Part shown: piece by piece, positions 11,615-19,105 of the stretch
Position numbering within the stretch: position 1 is the first letter of the stretch
How the letters are laid out: every line of letters begins with the position of its first letter
Source of the DNA: Pelomonas sp. Root405
Lineage (GTDB): Bacteria > Pseudomonadota > Gammaproteobacteria > Burkholderiales > Burkholderiaceae_C
Direction: 5' to 3'
Assembly: GCF_001425165.1 (NCBI RefSeq)
Contig: NZ_LMDU01000014.1
Location: 193,056 to 257,055 of the forward strand
Length of the DNA: 64,000 bases
Notes under the pieces: generated by a model
The model's database searches: none
What the model saw: the letters and a program-made list of their open reading frames with translations, nothing else
What the model was told of the DNA's origin: nothing
Position numbers and translations under genes: made by a program

Positions 11615-13166
11615 CCTGCGCAACCTGGTCGTCGTGCTGGGCGACCAGCTCGATCTCGATGCCTCGGGCTTTGACGGCTTTGACGCCGATCACGACGCCG
11701 TGTGGATGGCCGAGGTGGCCGAGGAGTCCACGCATGTCTGGTCCAGCAAGCCGCGAACGGCGCTGTTCCTGGCGGCCATGCGCCACTTCGCGCTGGCGTT
11801 GCAGCAGGCGGGGCGGCCGCTGCACTACACGCGGCTGGATGACGCCGGCAAGCTCGGCACGCTGGCCGCGCAGTTGCAGGCCGACATGGCGCGGCTGCGG
11901 CCGGCCGGGCTGGTGATGACCGCTCCCGGGGACTGGCGCGTGCTGCAGGCTGTCAAGGCAGTGGCCGAGACGAGCGGCCTGCCGCTCGACATTCGCGAGG
12001 ACCGGCACTTCTTCGTGAGCGTCCGCGAGTTCGCGGCGCACGCCAGGGGGCGCAAGTCGCTGCGCATGGAGTTTTTCTACCGCGAGCAGCGCCAACGCCA
12101 GCGCGTGCTGATGCAGGACGGCGAGCCGCTTGGCGGCCAGTGGAATTTCGACGCCGACAACCGCGAGGCCTTTGGCTCGGCCGGGCCGGGCTTCCTCCCA
12201 GCGCGCGCGGGCTTCGAACCCGATACCGTCACCCGCGAGGTGATCGCACGCGTCAATGAGCACTTCGCCGAACACCCCGGTCAACTGGACAGCTTCGCCT
12301 GGCCGGTGACGCGCGCCCAGGCGCTGGAGGCGCTGGCGCTTTTCATCCGCGAGCGCCTGCCGAGTTTCGGGCGCTACCAGGACGCGATGTGGCCGGGCGA
12401 CCCCTGGCTCTACCACTCGCATCTTTCCGCCGCCCTCAACCTGAAGTTGCTGAACCCGCGGGAGGTGGTAGCTGCGGCCGAAGCCGCGCACCGTGATGGC
12501 CATGCGCCGCTGGCCAGCGTGGAGGGTTTCATCCGCCAGATCCTCGGCTGGCGTGAGTACGTGCGCGGCATCTACTGGACGCGCATGCCCCGCTATGCCG
12601 AGGGCAATGCGCTCGACGCCCAAGAGAACCTGCCAGCCTGGTACTGGACCGGCGCGACGGACATGGCCTGCCTGCGCGACGCGCTGACCCAGACGCTGAC
12701 GCATGGCTACGCCAACCACATCCAGCGACTGATGGTGACCGGGCTGTATGCGCTGATGCTGGGCGTGCAGCCACAGCAGGTCCATGCCTGGTATCTGGCT
12801 GTCTATGTCGACGCGGTCGAATGGGTGGAGCTGCCCAACACGCTCGGCATGAGCCAGTACGCCGATGGCGGCCTGATGGGCAGCAAGCCCTATGTCGCCA
12901 CCGGCAAGTACATCCAGCGCATGAGCCCGCATTGCAAGGGCTGCCGCTACGACCCGGCCGAGCGCAGCGGCGCGCGCGCCTGCCCCTTCACCACGCTGTA
13001 CTGGGACTTCCTGATGCGGCATCAGGCCATGCTGGCCGGCAACCCGCGCATGGCGCTGCAGGTCAAGAACGTCGCGCGGCTGAGCCCGGCCGAGCGGCAG
13101 GCGGTCGTCGAGCGTGCGGCGGCCATCCGGCGCGGCGAGGTCGGCGTGGAGGCGACGCATGGCTGA
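11607..13166 (+). CDS. Iron-sulfur bacterial cryptochrome/(6-4) photolyase (FeS-BCP, PhrB type)
   Basis: 519 residues from a GTG start overlapping the DUF2256 stop. An N-terminal photolyase-related alpha/beta domain (about 5-230) precedes the helical FAD domain. The four 4Fe-4S ligands of the FeS-BCP family are present as Cys355 (MACLRD), Cys443 and Cys446 (HCKGC) and Cys459 (RACPF). Their spacing matches Agrobacterium PhrB (350/438/441/454) with a constant offset of five. Family knowledge: these enzymes repair (6-4) photoproducts using light, FAD, a lumazine antenna and an Fe-S cluster. It overlaps the next photolyase-like gene by eight bases. Confidence 0.92.
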   Translation: MADLRNLVVVLGDQLDLDASGFDGFDADHDAVWMAEVAEESTHVWSSKPRTALFLAAMRHFALALQQAGRPLHYTRLDDAGKLGTLAAQLQADMARLRPAGLVMTAPGDWRVLQAVKAVAETSGLPLDIREDRHFFVSVREFAAHARGRKSLRMEFFYREQRQRQRVLMQDGEPLGGQWNFDADNREAFGSAGPGFLPARAGFEPDTVTREVIARVNEHFAEHPGQLDSFAWPVTRAQALEALALFIRERLPSFGRYQDAMWPGDPWLYHSHLSAALNLKLLNPREVVAAAEAAHRDGHAPLASVEGFIRQILGWREYVRGIYWTRMPRYAEGNALDAQENLPAWYWTGATDMACLRDALTQTLTHGYANHIQRLMVTGLYALMLGVQPQQVHAWYLAVYVDAVEWVELPNTLGMSQYADGGLMGSKPYVATGKYIQRMSPHCKGCRYDPAERSGARACPFTTLYWDFLMRHQAMLAGNPRMALQVKNVARLSPAERQAVVERAAAIRRGEVGVEATHG

Positions 13167-14358
13167 AACGTTCGAGCCGACGCTCGCTGCCGCCCGGGCC
13201 CGCATCGCCGCCGTGCGCCCTGCCGCCTATGCGCGCACCCGCAATGCGCTCGACGGTGCCGTCAGCGGTCTGTCGCCCTATCTGACGCATGGCCTGGTGA
13301 CGCTGGCTGATGTGCTGGCTGGGGTCGTTGCGCACCACCCCTTGAGCGTGCAGCACAAGTTCGTCTACGAGCTGGGCTGGCGCGCCTACTTCCGCCATGT
13401 CTGGCAGCACCGCGGCGCCGCCATCCTGCGCTCGCTGCACGCCGGCCCGCTGCCCGAAAGCGCCTATGCGAGCGAGCTGCCGCGCGATATCCGCGACGCC
13501 CGCACCGGCGTGCCGGTGGTGGACCAGGCCGTGCGCATGCTGTACGCCACCGGCATGCTGCACAACCATGCACGCATGTGGCTGGCCAGCTATGTGGTGC
13601 ATGTTCGCCAGGTGCACTGGCGGGCAGGCGCGGACTGGCTTTATGGTCATCTGCTGGACGGTGACCTCGCCAGCAACCACCTCAGCTGGCAGTGGGTAGC
13701 CGGCACCGGCAGCAGCAAGCCCTATCTCTTCAATGCCGCCAACGTGGCGCGTTATGCGCCCGCGGCCTGGCATAGCCCGGGCAGCGTCATCGACACCTCC
13801 TACGAGGCGCTGGACGCCATGTCCCGCCAGCCGCGGCTGCAGTGGCAGATGCCTGTCCCTGGCGCGTCGAGCGTTGAGCCCGGCCTGCTCGGGGCGCCGC
13901 CCGCGGCGATGGGCGCCGTGGCCCCCAACGCCGCCGCCGTCGCCGGGCGTGAGGTCTGGCTGGTGCACCCCTGGCGCCTGGGTGAACTGCCCGCCGGACT
14001 GCCGCCCGAGGTGCGGGTCGTGGGTCTGTTCGTGGCCCACTTCCACCGCGCCTGGCCGTGGAGCGAGCGCCGCTGGCGCTTCGTCGGCAGCCGCATGGCC
14101 GAACTGGCGGCCGAGCTTTGGCATGGCGAGGCCGCAGACATCGCCACGGCCTTGAAAGCCGCCCGCAGCGTGCGCAGCATCACCGAGCCGCATCTGGCGC
14201 CCTGGCTGCCCGGCTGGGCCGACTGCGAAGCCGCGCCCGCGTTGTTCCCGCCGGTCGATCAGCGCTGCGATTCCTTCTCGAAATGGTGGCGGCGGGCGAC
14301 GCGCGGTCTCGACTCGGCGGCCGACCTGCTGGCGGTCAATGAGGTGCCGGCCTGGTGA
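13159..14358 (+). CDS. Photolyase/cryptochrome homologue with N-terminal FAD domain and no N-terminal antenna domain
   Basis: 399 residues from the ATG at 13159, which overlaps the previous stop. Residues about 30-230 form the photolyase FAD-binding domain (LTHGLVTLADVL, ELGWRAYFRH, MLYATGMLHNHARMW, then DGDLASNHLSWQW and GTGSSKPY). The usual N-terminal alpha/beta antenna domain is absent. The C-terminal 150 residues contain an alternating hydrophobic segment (VWLVHPWRLGELP, then VRVVGLFVAHFH) that may be an antenna-like Rossmann domain in reversed order; this is inference. Such proteins are usually annotated as FAD-binding photolyase homologues and the repair substrate is unknown. It is the last gene of the island, followed eight bases on by a convergent amidase. 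Confidence 0.82.
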   Translation: MAETFEPTLAAARARIAAVRPAAYARTRNALDGAVSGLSPYLTHGLVTLADVLAGVVAHHPLSVQHKFVYELGWRAYFRHVWQHRGAAILRSLHAGPLPESAYASELPRDIRDARTGVPVVDQAVRMLYATGMLHNHARMWLASYVVHVRQVHWRAGADWLYGHLLDGDLASNHLSWQWVAGTGSSKPYLFNAANVARYAPAAWHSPGSVIDTSYEALDAMSRQPRLQWQMPVPGASSVEPGLLGAPPAAMGAVAPNAAAVAGREVWLVHPWRLGELPAGLPPEVRVVGLFVAHFHRAWPWSERRWRFVGSRMAELAAELWHGEAADIATALKAARSVRSITEPHLAPWLPGWADCEAAPALFPPVDQRCDSFSKWWRRATRGLDSAADLLAVNEVPAW

Positions 14359-14365
14359 TGGCCGC

Positions 14366-15727
14366 TCACAGCGTGCGGCTGCGCTTCCTCGCCATCGGCG
14401 GGTTCTTGCCGAAGTACCTGGCGATGCCCGACGCCAGCGCGTCCACCAGCTTGTCCTGGTAGTCCGGGTCGCGCAGCTTCTGCTCTTCGCCGGGGTTGGA
14501 GATGAAGGCCGTCTCGACCAGGATGCTGGGAATGTCGGGCGCCTTCAGTACCGCGAAGCCGGCCTGTTCGACGCGCGGCTTGTGCAGCTTGCCGATGCGG
14601 CCGATCTGGCCCAGCACCTCGCGGCCGAGCTTGATGCTGTCCTTGATCTGCGCCGTCGTGCTCATGTCAAGCAGGGCGCGCAGCACATTGGCGTCCTTGG
14701 TGGCCACGCCGACGTTGGCGCCGCCGATGATGTCGGCCGCGTTCTCGCGCTTGGCCATCCAGCGCGCGGCGGCACTGGTGGCAGCGCCGTCGCTGAGCAC
14801 GAACACCGACGCGCCGCGCGCCTGCGGCGTGAAGAAGGCATCGGCGTGGATGGACACGAACAGGTCGGCCTGCACGCGCCGCGCCTTGCGCACGCGGTCT
14901 TGCAGAGGCACGAAGAAGTCGGCGTCGCGCGTCATCAGGACGCGGATGTTGGGGTTGGTCTGCAGGCGGTCACGCAGCTTCAGGCCCACTGCCAGCACGA
15001 CGTCTTTCTCCTTGAGCCCGGTCGGACCGACGGCGCCTGGGTCCTCGCCGCCGTGGCCCGGGTCCAGCGCGATGACGATGAGCTGGTCCATCGCCCCGGC
15101 CGCGGCGGACCGGGTGTCGGGCGGCGGCACCGGCTTGGAGGCAGCGGGGGCGGGCGGCGGCGCGGCGGCCACCGGGGGCAAGGCGGGGCGCTCGATCTTC
15201 TGGATCAGGTCTTCCAACGCGTCGTTGACGGCGCTGGCGGCGGCCTCGGCGCGGCGTGCTGCGGCGGCCGGCTTGTCATGGGCCTTGGCCAGCGATGCGA
15301 GCGGGTCCGCCTCCACCTTGGGGTGCAGGTCCAGCACCAGCCTGTGCTGGTAGGCGGCAACCGGCGCCAGCGTGAAGATCTGCGGCGCCAGCGCCTGCTT
15401 CAGGTCGAGCACGATGCGCACGACAGTGGGCGTGTTCTGGCCCACGCGGACACCGGCGATGTAGGGGTCGTCGGCCTTGACCTTGCCGATCAGGCCGCGC
15501 AGTCCCGGGCTGAGCTGCAGGCCGTCGACGTCGATGACGAGCCGGTGCGGCGAGTCGACGAGGAAGTGGTTGGCAGCGAGTGGCCCGTCCGATTCGATGG
15601 TCACGCGGGTGTAGTCCGCGGCCGGCCAGACGCGCACGGCGACGATGTTGACTTTGCCGCCCGCTGCCAGCGTGATGGGCGCCTGCAGCAGCAGCGCCAG
15701 AAAGCCGAGGGAGGAGCGCCGCTTCAT
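14366..15727 (-). CDS. amiC: N-acetylmuramoyl-L-alanine amidase, AmiC type
   Basis: 453 residues. A signal peptide with an Arg-Arg pair (about 1-22) suggests export, possibly by Tat as for E. coli AmiC. An AMIN domain (about 28-137), which targets the septum, is joined by an Ala/Pro-rich linker (about 140-213) to the Amidase_3 catalytic domain. Zinc ligands are visible: His225 in DPGHGG, Glu240, His294 in SIHAD, and catalytic Glu405 in LVETAFISN. The enzyme cuts the amide bond between MurNAc and the stem peptide during daughter-cell separation. Its ATG overlaps the stop of tsaE by four bases (ATGA), a common tsaE-amiC pairing. Confidence 0.93.
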   Translation of the reverse strand: MKRRSSLGFLALLLQAPITLAAGGKVNIVAVRVWPAADYTRVTIESDGPLAANHFLVDSPHRLVIDVDGLQLSPGLRGLIGKVKADDPYIAGVRVGQNTPTVVRIVLDLKQALAPQIFTLAPVAAYQHRLVLDLHPKVEADPLASLAKAHDKPAAAARRAEAAASAVNDALEDLIQKIERPALPPVAAAPPPAPAASKPVPPPDTRSAAAGAMDQLIVIALDPGHGGEDPGAVGPTGLKEKDVVLAVGLKLRDRLQTNPNIRVLMTRDADFFVPLQDRVRKARRVQADLFVSIHADAFFTPQARGASVFVLSDGAATSAAARWMAKRENAADIIGGANVGVATKDANVLRALLDMSTTAQIKDSIKLGREVLGQIGRIGKLHKPRVEQAGFAVLKAPDIPSILVETAFISNPGEEQKLRDPDYQDKLVDALASGIARYFGKNPPMARKRSRTL

Positions 15728-16200
15728 GAGGCCAGCGCCGCGATGAGTCGCTCGTCGCCCACTGCGCGCACGCTGCGGCTATCGTCGGGCAGCAGTTCGA
15801 TGAAGAGCTGCAGGTCAGCGGGCGGCAACTGTCCGTCGGCCTTCTCGGGCCATTCACAGAGCTTGAGGCCGGGCGCGGCGAAGACATCGCGGAAGCCGGC
15901 GTCTTCCCACTCGCGCGGATCGCCGAAGCGGTAGAAGTCGAAGTGGCTGGCCGCCCAGCCGCCGCCAAGGTCATAGCTCTCCATGACGGCATAGCTCGGG
16001 CTCTTGATGCGGCCCTGCACGCCCAGGGCGCGCAGCAGCAGGCGCACGAAGGTGGTCTTGCCGGCGCCGAGCGGGCCGTGCAGCTCGATGAGGGCGTTGG
16101 GGGAGGGGAGCAGCGCCGCCGCGAGCGCGTCAGCGGAGGCTTGGGCCGCAGCCTCGTTGGGCCACAGCAGATCGGTTTCTAAAATCGCAGACAAATGCAA
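15724..16200 (-). CDS. tsaE: tRNA threonylcarbamoyladenosine biosynthesis ATPase TsaE
   Basis: 158 residues, close to the E. coli length. The P-loop GPLGAGKTT lies at residues 42-50, followed by the family segments IKSPSYAVMESY and HFDFYRF. TsaE assists TsaB-TsaD in making t6A37 on ANN-decoding tRNAs. No ATG is available; the start is a TTG at 16200 or the TTG at 16194. If 16200 is used, the gene overlaps the ATG of divergent queG head to head. It is translationally coupled to amiC by an ATGA overlap. Confidence 0.92.
   Translation of the reverse strand: MHLSAILETDLLWPNEAAAQASADALAAALLPSPNALIELHGPLGAGKTTFVRLLLRALGVQGRIKSPSYAVMESYDLGGGWAASHFDFYRFGDPREWEDAGFRDVFAAPGLKLCEWPEKADGQLPPADLQLFIELLPDDSRSVRAVGDERLIAALAS
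16157..16185 (+). promoter_or_regulatory. Sigma-70-like promoter of queG lying inside the 5' end of tsaE
   Basis: TTGGGC (16157-16162), a 17-bp spacer and TAAAAT (16180-16185). The -10 ends nine bases before the queG ATG, so transcription would start at or just before that ATG, giving a leaderless mRNA. The element lies within the coding sequence of divergent tsaE. It is a sequence match only. Confidence 0.5.
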
Positions 16201-17331
16201 GAGGTCCCGTCCACTGTCGATGCCAGCGCGCTCATGGAGAGTTTGCGCGGCTGGGCGCGTGAGCTTGGATTCTCACAGATAGGCGTGGCCGACGTCGACC
16301 TCAGTCACGCTGAGCCGGGCCTGCAAGCCTGGCTGGACGCCGGTCACCATGGGCGCATGCAGTACATGGCCGCCCATGGCATGAAGCGCGCCCGGCCGGC
16401 CGAGTTGGTGCCCGGCACGCTGCGCGTCATCACGGCGCGCATGGACTATCTGCCGCAGGAGAGCCTGCCCGGCTGGCAGGCCGTGGAATGGACCGGCCTG
16501 GCCGAGCCCGGGCAGGCGCAGATCTCGATCTATGCCCGCGGCCGTGACTATCACAAGGTGTTGCGCCAGCGCCTGCAAAAGCTGGCCGAGCGCCTGTTTG
16601 ACTCGGTGGGGCCGCGCGGTTACCGCGTCTTCACCGACTCGGCGCCGGTGCTGGAGGTGGAACTGGCCGCCCGCTCGGGCTTGGGCTGGCGTGGCAAGCA
16701 CACCTTGACGCTGCACCGCGACGCTGGCTCCATGTTCTTCCTCGGCGAGATCTTCATCGACCTTGACCTGCCGCTGACCGAGGCCGTTAACGCGCATTGC
16801 GGCGAGTGCCGCGCCTGCATCGATGTCTGCCCGACGGCGGCCATCACCGCACCCTACCGAGTCGATGCGCGGCGCTGTATTTCCTATCTGACCATCGAAC
16901 ATGACGGCGCGATTCCGGAGGATCTTCGCCCGCTGATGGGCAACCGCGTCTACGGTTGTGACGACTGCCAGCTGGCCTGCCCGTGGAACAAGTTCGCGCA
17001 GCCGGCCGTGCTGGCGGATTTCGATGTGCGCCCCGGCATGGCAGGCGCGCCGATTGCCCTGTTGCTCAGCTGGGACGAGGACGAGTTCCTGCGCCGGACC
17101 GAGGGCTCGGCCATCCGGCGCATCGGCTTTTCGCGCTGGCGGCGCAACCTGGCCGTGGCGGCCGGCAATGCGTTGCGCATACGTGACGACGCCGGCTTGC
17201 GCGCTGCGCTGCGGCGCGCAGGGCAGGGGGCGGATGCGCTGGTGGCCGAGCACATTGCATGGGCCTTGTCCGCGCCGCCGGCGTCTGCCGCGTTATCTTC
17301 CGAACCGCCTTGCCCTGGAGCCACTGAATGA
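16195..17331 (+). CDS. queG: Epoxyqueuosine reductase QueG
   Basis: 378 residues. This cobalamin-dependent enzyme performs the last step of queuosine synthesis, reducing epoxyqueuosine in tRNA. Two 4Fe-4S clusters are coded by Cys202, 205, 208 and 212 (CGECRAC, VCP) together with Cys228, and by Cys255, 258 and 262 (CDDCQLACPW). The catalytic acid is probably Asp148 (TDSAP). The N-terminal segment ELGFSQIGVADVDL is typical. The start at 16195 is supported by a promoter-like element just upstream; an internal ATG at 16234 would give a shorter protein and leave room for a leader. The TGA overlaps the next ATG (ATGA). Confidence 0.94.
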   Translation: MQEVPSTVDASALMESLRGWARELGFSQIGVADVDLSHAEPGLQAWLDAGHHGRMQYMAAHGMKRARPAELVPGTLRVITARMDYLPQESLPGWQAVEWTGLAEPGQAQISIYARGRDYHKVLRQRLQKLAERLFDSVGPRGYRVFTDSAPVLEVELAARSGLGWRGKHTLTLHRDAGSMFFLGEIFIDLDLPLTEAVNAHCGECRACIDVCPTAAITAPYRVDARRCISYLTIEHDGAIPEDLRPLMGNRVYGCDDCQLACPWNKFAQPAVLADFDVRPGMAGAPIALLLSWDEDEFLRRTEGSAIRRIGFSRWRRNLAVAAGNALRIRDDAGLRAALRRAGQGADALVAEHIAWALSAPPASAALSSEPPCPGATE

Positions 17332-17939
17332 GTCTGTCCGCCCGCCGCCCGTTTGCTGCGCTTGCCGTCCTGACCCTGGCGGCCGCCTCGTCGATGTCTG
17401 TTCAGGCCGCACGTTATGAGGGGCAGGAGTTCGCCGACAGCCTGCAGCTCGGCGGCAACACCTTGGTGCTGAACGGCACCGGCAAGCGCCAGGTCGCCGT
17501 CTACCCGCTCTACCTGGCGGCGCTCTACCTGCCGCAAAAGGCGACGACACCCCATGCCATCTATGCGCAGACCGGCCCCAAGCGCCTGGAGCTGCGCATC
17601 GTCATTCCGCTGGTCAAGGACGTGTCGACACAAGAGTTCGTCAAGGCCATCAACAAGGGCGTCAACCGCAATTCCACCGAGGCCGAGAAGGCGGCGGTGG
17701 CCGAACGCGTCAAGCGGTTCAACGCCGCCATCACCGAGGTGGACCGCGTGAAGAAGGGCGACCTGCTGGTGATCGACTACCTGCCCGCCCAGGGCGGGAC
17801 CGTGCTGTCGGTCAACGGCAAGGTCTGGGGCAAGCCCATCGAGGGCCAGGACTTCTACACGGCCTTTTTGAAGGTCTTTCTCGGCGACAAGAACAGTGAC
17901 GCCAACCTGCGCGCCGGCCTGCTGGGCCAGGCGGGCTAG
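17328..17939 (+). CDS. Exported chalcone-isomerase-like protein
   Basis: 203 residues, translationally coupled to queG by an ATGA overlap. A signal peptide (about 1-27, ending VQA) precedes a domain with the bacterial chalcone_isomerase-like pattern: LVLNGTGKRQVAVYPLYLAALYLP near residues 47-70 and VKDVSTQEFVKAI near 97-109. In bacteria this family is not tied to flavonoids; it is a common periplasmic protein of unknown role in betaproteobacteria, with fatty-acid binding suggested for the fold. There is no functional link to queG beyond co-transcription. Confidence 0.8.
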   Translation: MSLSARRPFAALAVLTLAAASSMSVQAARYEGQEFADSLQLGGNTLVLNGTGKRQVAVYPLYLAALYLPQKATTPHAIYAQTGPKRLELRIVIPLVKDVSTQEFVKAINKGVNRNSTEAEKAAVAERVKRFNAAITEVDRVKKGDLLVIDYLPAQGGTVLSVNGKVWGKPIEGQDFYTAFLKVFLGDKNSDANLRAGLLGQAG

Positions 17940-17972
17940 CATCGCCCCACCAACACCAAGGAGACCGACCCT

Positions 17973-18947
17973 ATGCAACGCCGTTCCGTCCTGCAAGTCG
18001 CCGCTTTGTCCAGCCTCGGCCCGCTCGCTTCGCAAGCCTGGGCCCAGGCCTATCCCGCCAAGACGGTGCGCCTGATCGTGCCGTTCGCACCCGGCGGCAC
18101 CACAGACATCATTGCCCGCATCGTGTCCGAGCGCATGTCGACCATCCTGGGCCAGACCATGGTGGTCGAGAACAAGGCCGGCGGCGGCGGCACGGTCGGT
18201 GCGAACGAGATTGCACGCGCCGCACCGGACGGCTACACGCTCGGCGTGGCGACGGTGTCGACGACGGCGGCCAACCCCGCCATCAATCCCAAGATCGCCT
18301 ACAACCCGCTGACGGATTTTGTGCCCGTCATCAACATCGCAGCCACGCCCAACGTCATCGCGGTGCACCCGAGCTTTCCTGCCCGCGATTACAAGGGCTT
18401 CCTTGCCGAGATCAAGAAGAACCCCGCCAAGTACAGCTATGCGACCTCAGGCACCGGTGGCATCGGCCACCTGCAGATGGAGCTGTACAAGACGCTGGCC
18501 GGCGTCTTCGTGCTGCACATTCCCTACCGCGGCGCCGGGCCCGCGCTGAACGACACGGTGGCCGGCCAGGTGCCGATGATCTTCGACAACCTGCCATCGG
18601 CGCTGCCCTTCATCAAGGACGGTCGCCTCATCCCCATCGTCGTCGCCGCGCCGCAGCGTGTGGCGTCGATGCCCAATGTGCCGACCTTCAAGGAAGTGGG
18701 CCTGGAGCCCGTCAACCGCATGGCCTACTACGGCATCCATGCGCCCAAGGGCCTGCCGCGCGACATCGTCGACAAGATCAATGCCGCCGTGCGCAAGGCC
18801 GTCGAGATCCCCGAAGTGAAGAAGCGCATCGAGGACACCGGCTCGTTGATCGTGGCCAACACGCCCGAGCAGTTCGCCGCCCAGATTGCGGCCGAGTTCG
18901 AGGTCTACAAGAAGGTCGTGGCGCAGCAGAAGCTGAAACTTGATTGA
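17973..18947 (+). CDS. Bug-family (TctC-like) periplasmic substrate-binding protein
   Basis: 324 residues with a signal peptide (about 1-25, ending AWA, Q) and the Bug hallmarks: YPAKTVRLIVPFAPGGTTDI at the mature N-terminus, VVENKAGGGGTVGANEIARA near 70, and a C-terminal EFEVYKKVVAQ segment. These proteins bind small carboxylates in a Venus-flytrap pocket and feed tripartite tricarboxylate transporters. No TctA/TctB genes lie nearby, so this is an orphan Bug protein, as is usual in Burkholderiales. The ligand cannot be deduced. A good ribosome site (AAGGAG) precedes the ATG. Confidence 0.9.
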   Translation: MQRRSVLQVAALSSLGPLASQAWAQAYPAKTVRLIVPFAPGGTTDIIARIVSERMSTILGQTMVVENKAGGGGTVGANEIARAAPDGYTLGVATVSTTAANPAINPKIAYNPLTDFVPVINIAATPNVIAVHPSFPARDYKGFLAEIKKNPAKYSYATSGTGGIGHLQMELYKTLAGVFVLHIPYRGAGPALNDTVAGQVPMIFDNLPSALPFIKDGRLIPIVVAAPQRVASMPNVPTFKEVGLEPVNRMAYYGIHAPKGLPRDIVDKINAAVRKAVEIPEVKKRIEDTGSLIVANTPEQFAAQIAAEFEVYKKVVAQQKLKLD

Positions 18948-19105
18948 GATGGCGCCCCTCGCCTGGTCCCGCGTCGCTGAACGCGGGCGTGCCCAGCCGG
19001 CCCCCCGAGGGGGCGGCGATGCTCGCGGCGTGGAGCCGCGAGCACATCGCCCTGGCGGGCCGGCTTGGGAGCGGCCCGGCGCTCGGCCCGAAAGCTGCTC
19101 GTCGC
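18948..19105. repeat. Palindrome-rich intergenic element upstream of xerD
   Basis: About 158 bp between the Bug gene stop and the xerD ATG, containing several inverted repeats. One has a 7-bp stem, CCCGCGT/ACGCGGG (18968-18974 with 18981-18987). One has a 10-bp stem, TGCTCGCGGC/GCCGCGAGCA (19020-19029 with 19035-19044, loop GTGGA). A C-run/G-run (ccccccgaggggg) and a GGGCCG...CGGCCC pair are also present. The composition is like intergenic palindromic repeats that are dispersed in related Burkholderiales genomes; no second copy occurs in this window. The first hairpin could also terminate the Bug gene. Confidence 0.5.

Noticed and set aside
10902-13205. 767-codon minus-strand frame opposite the photolyase genes
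   Set aside because: It covers three plus-strand genes with conserved Cys and FAD motifs and is itself a low-complexity shadow.
14339-15934. 531-codon plus-strand frame opposite amiC and tsaE
   Set aside because: amiC and tsaE on the minus strand carry intact zinc and P-loop motifs. The plus-strand product is an Ala/Gly/Arg/Gln-rich shadow without domain signs.
16234-17331. Shorter queG start at ATG 16234
   Set aside because: It lacks a ribosome site, whereas ATG 16195 is correctly placed after a promoter-like pair. Kept only as an alternative.
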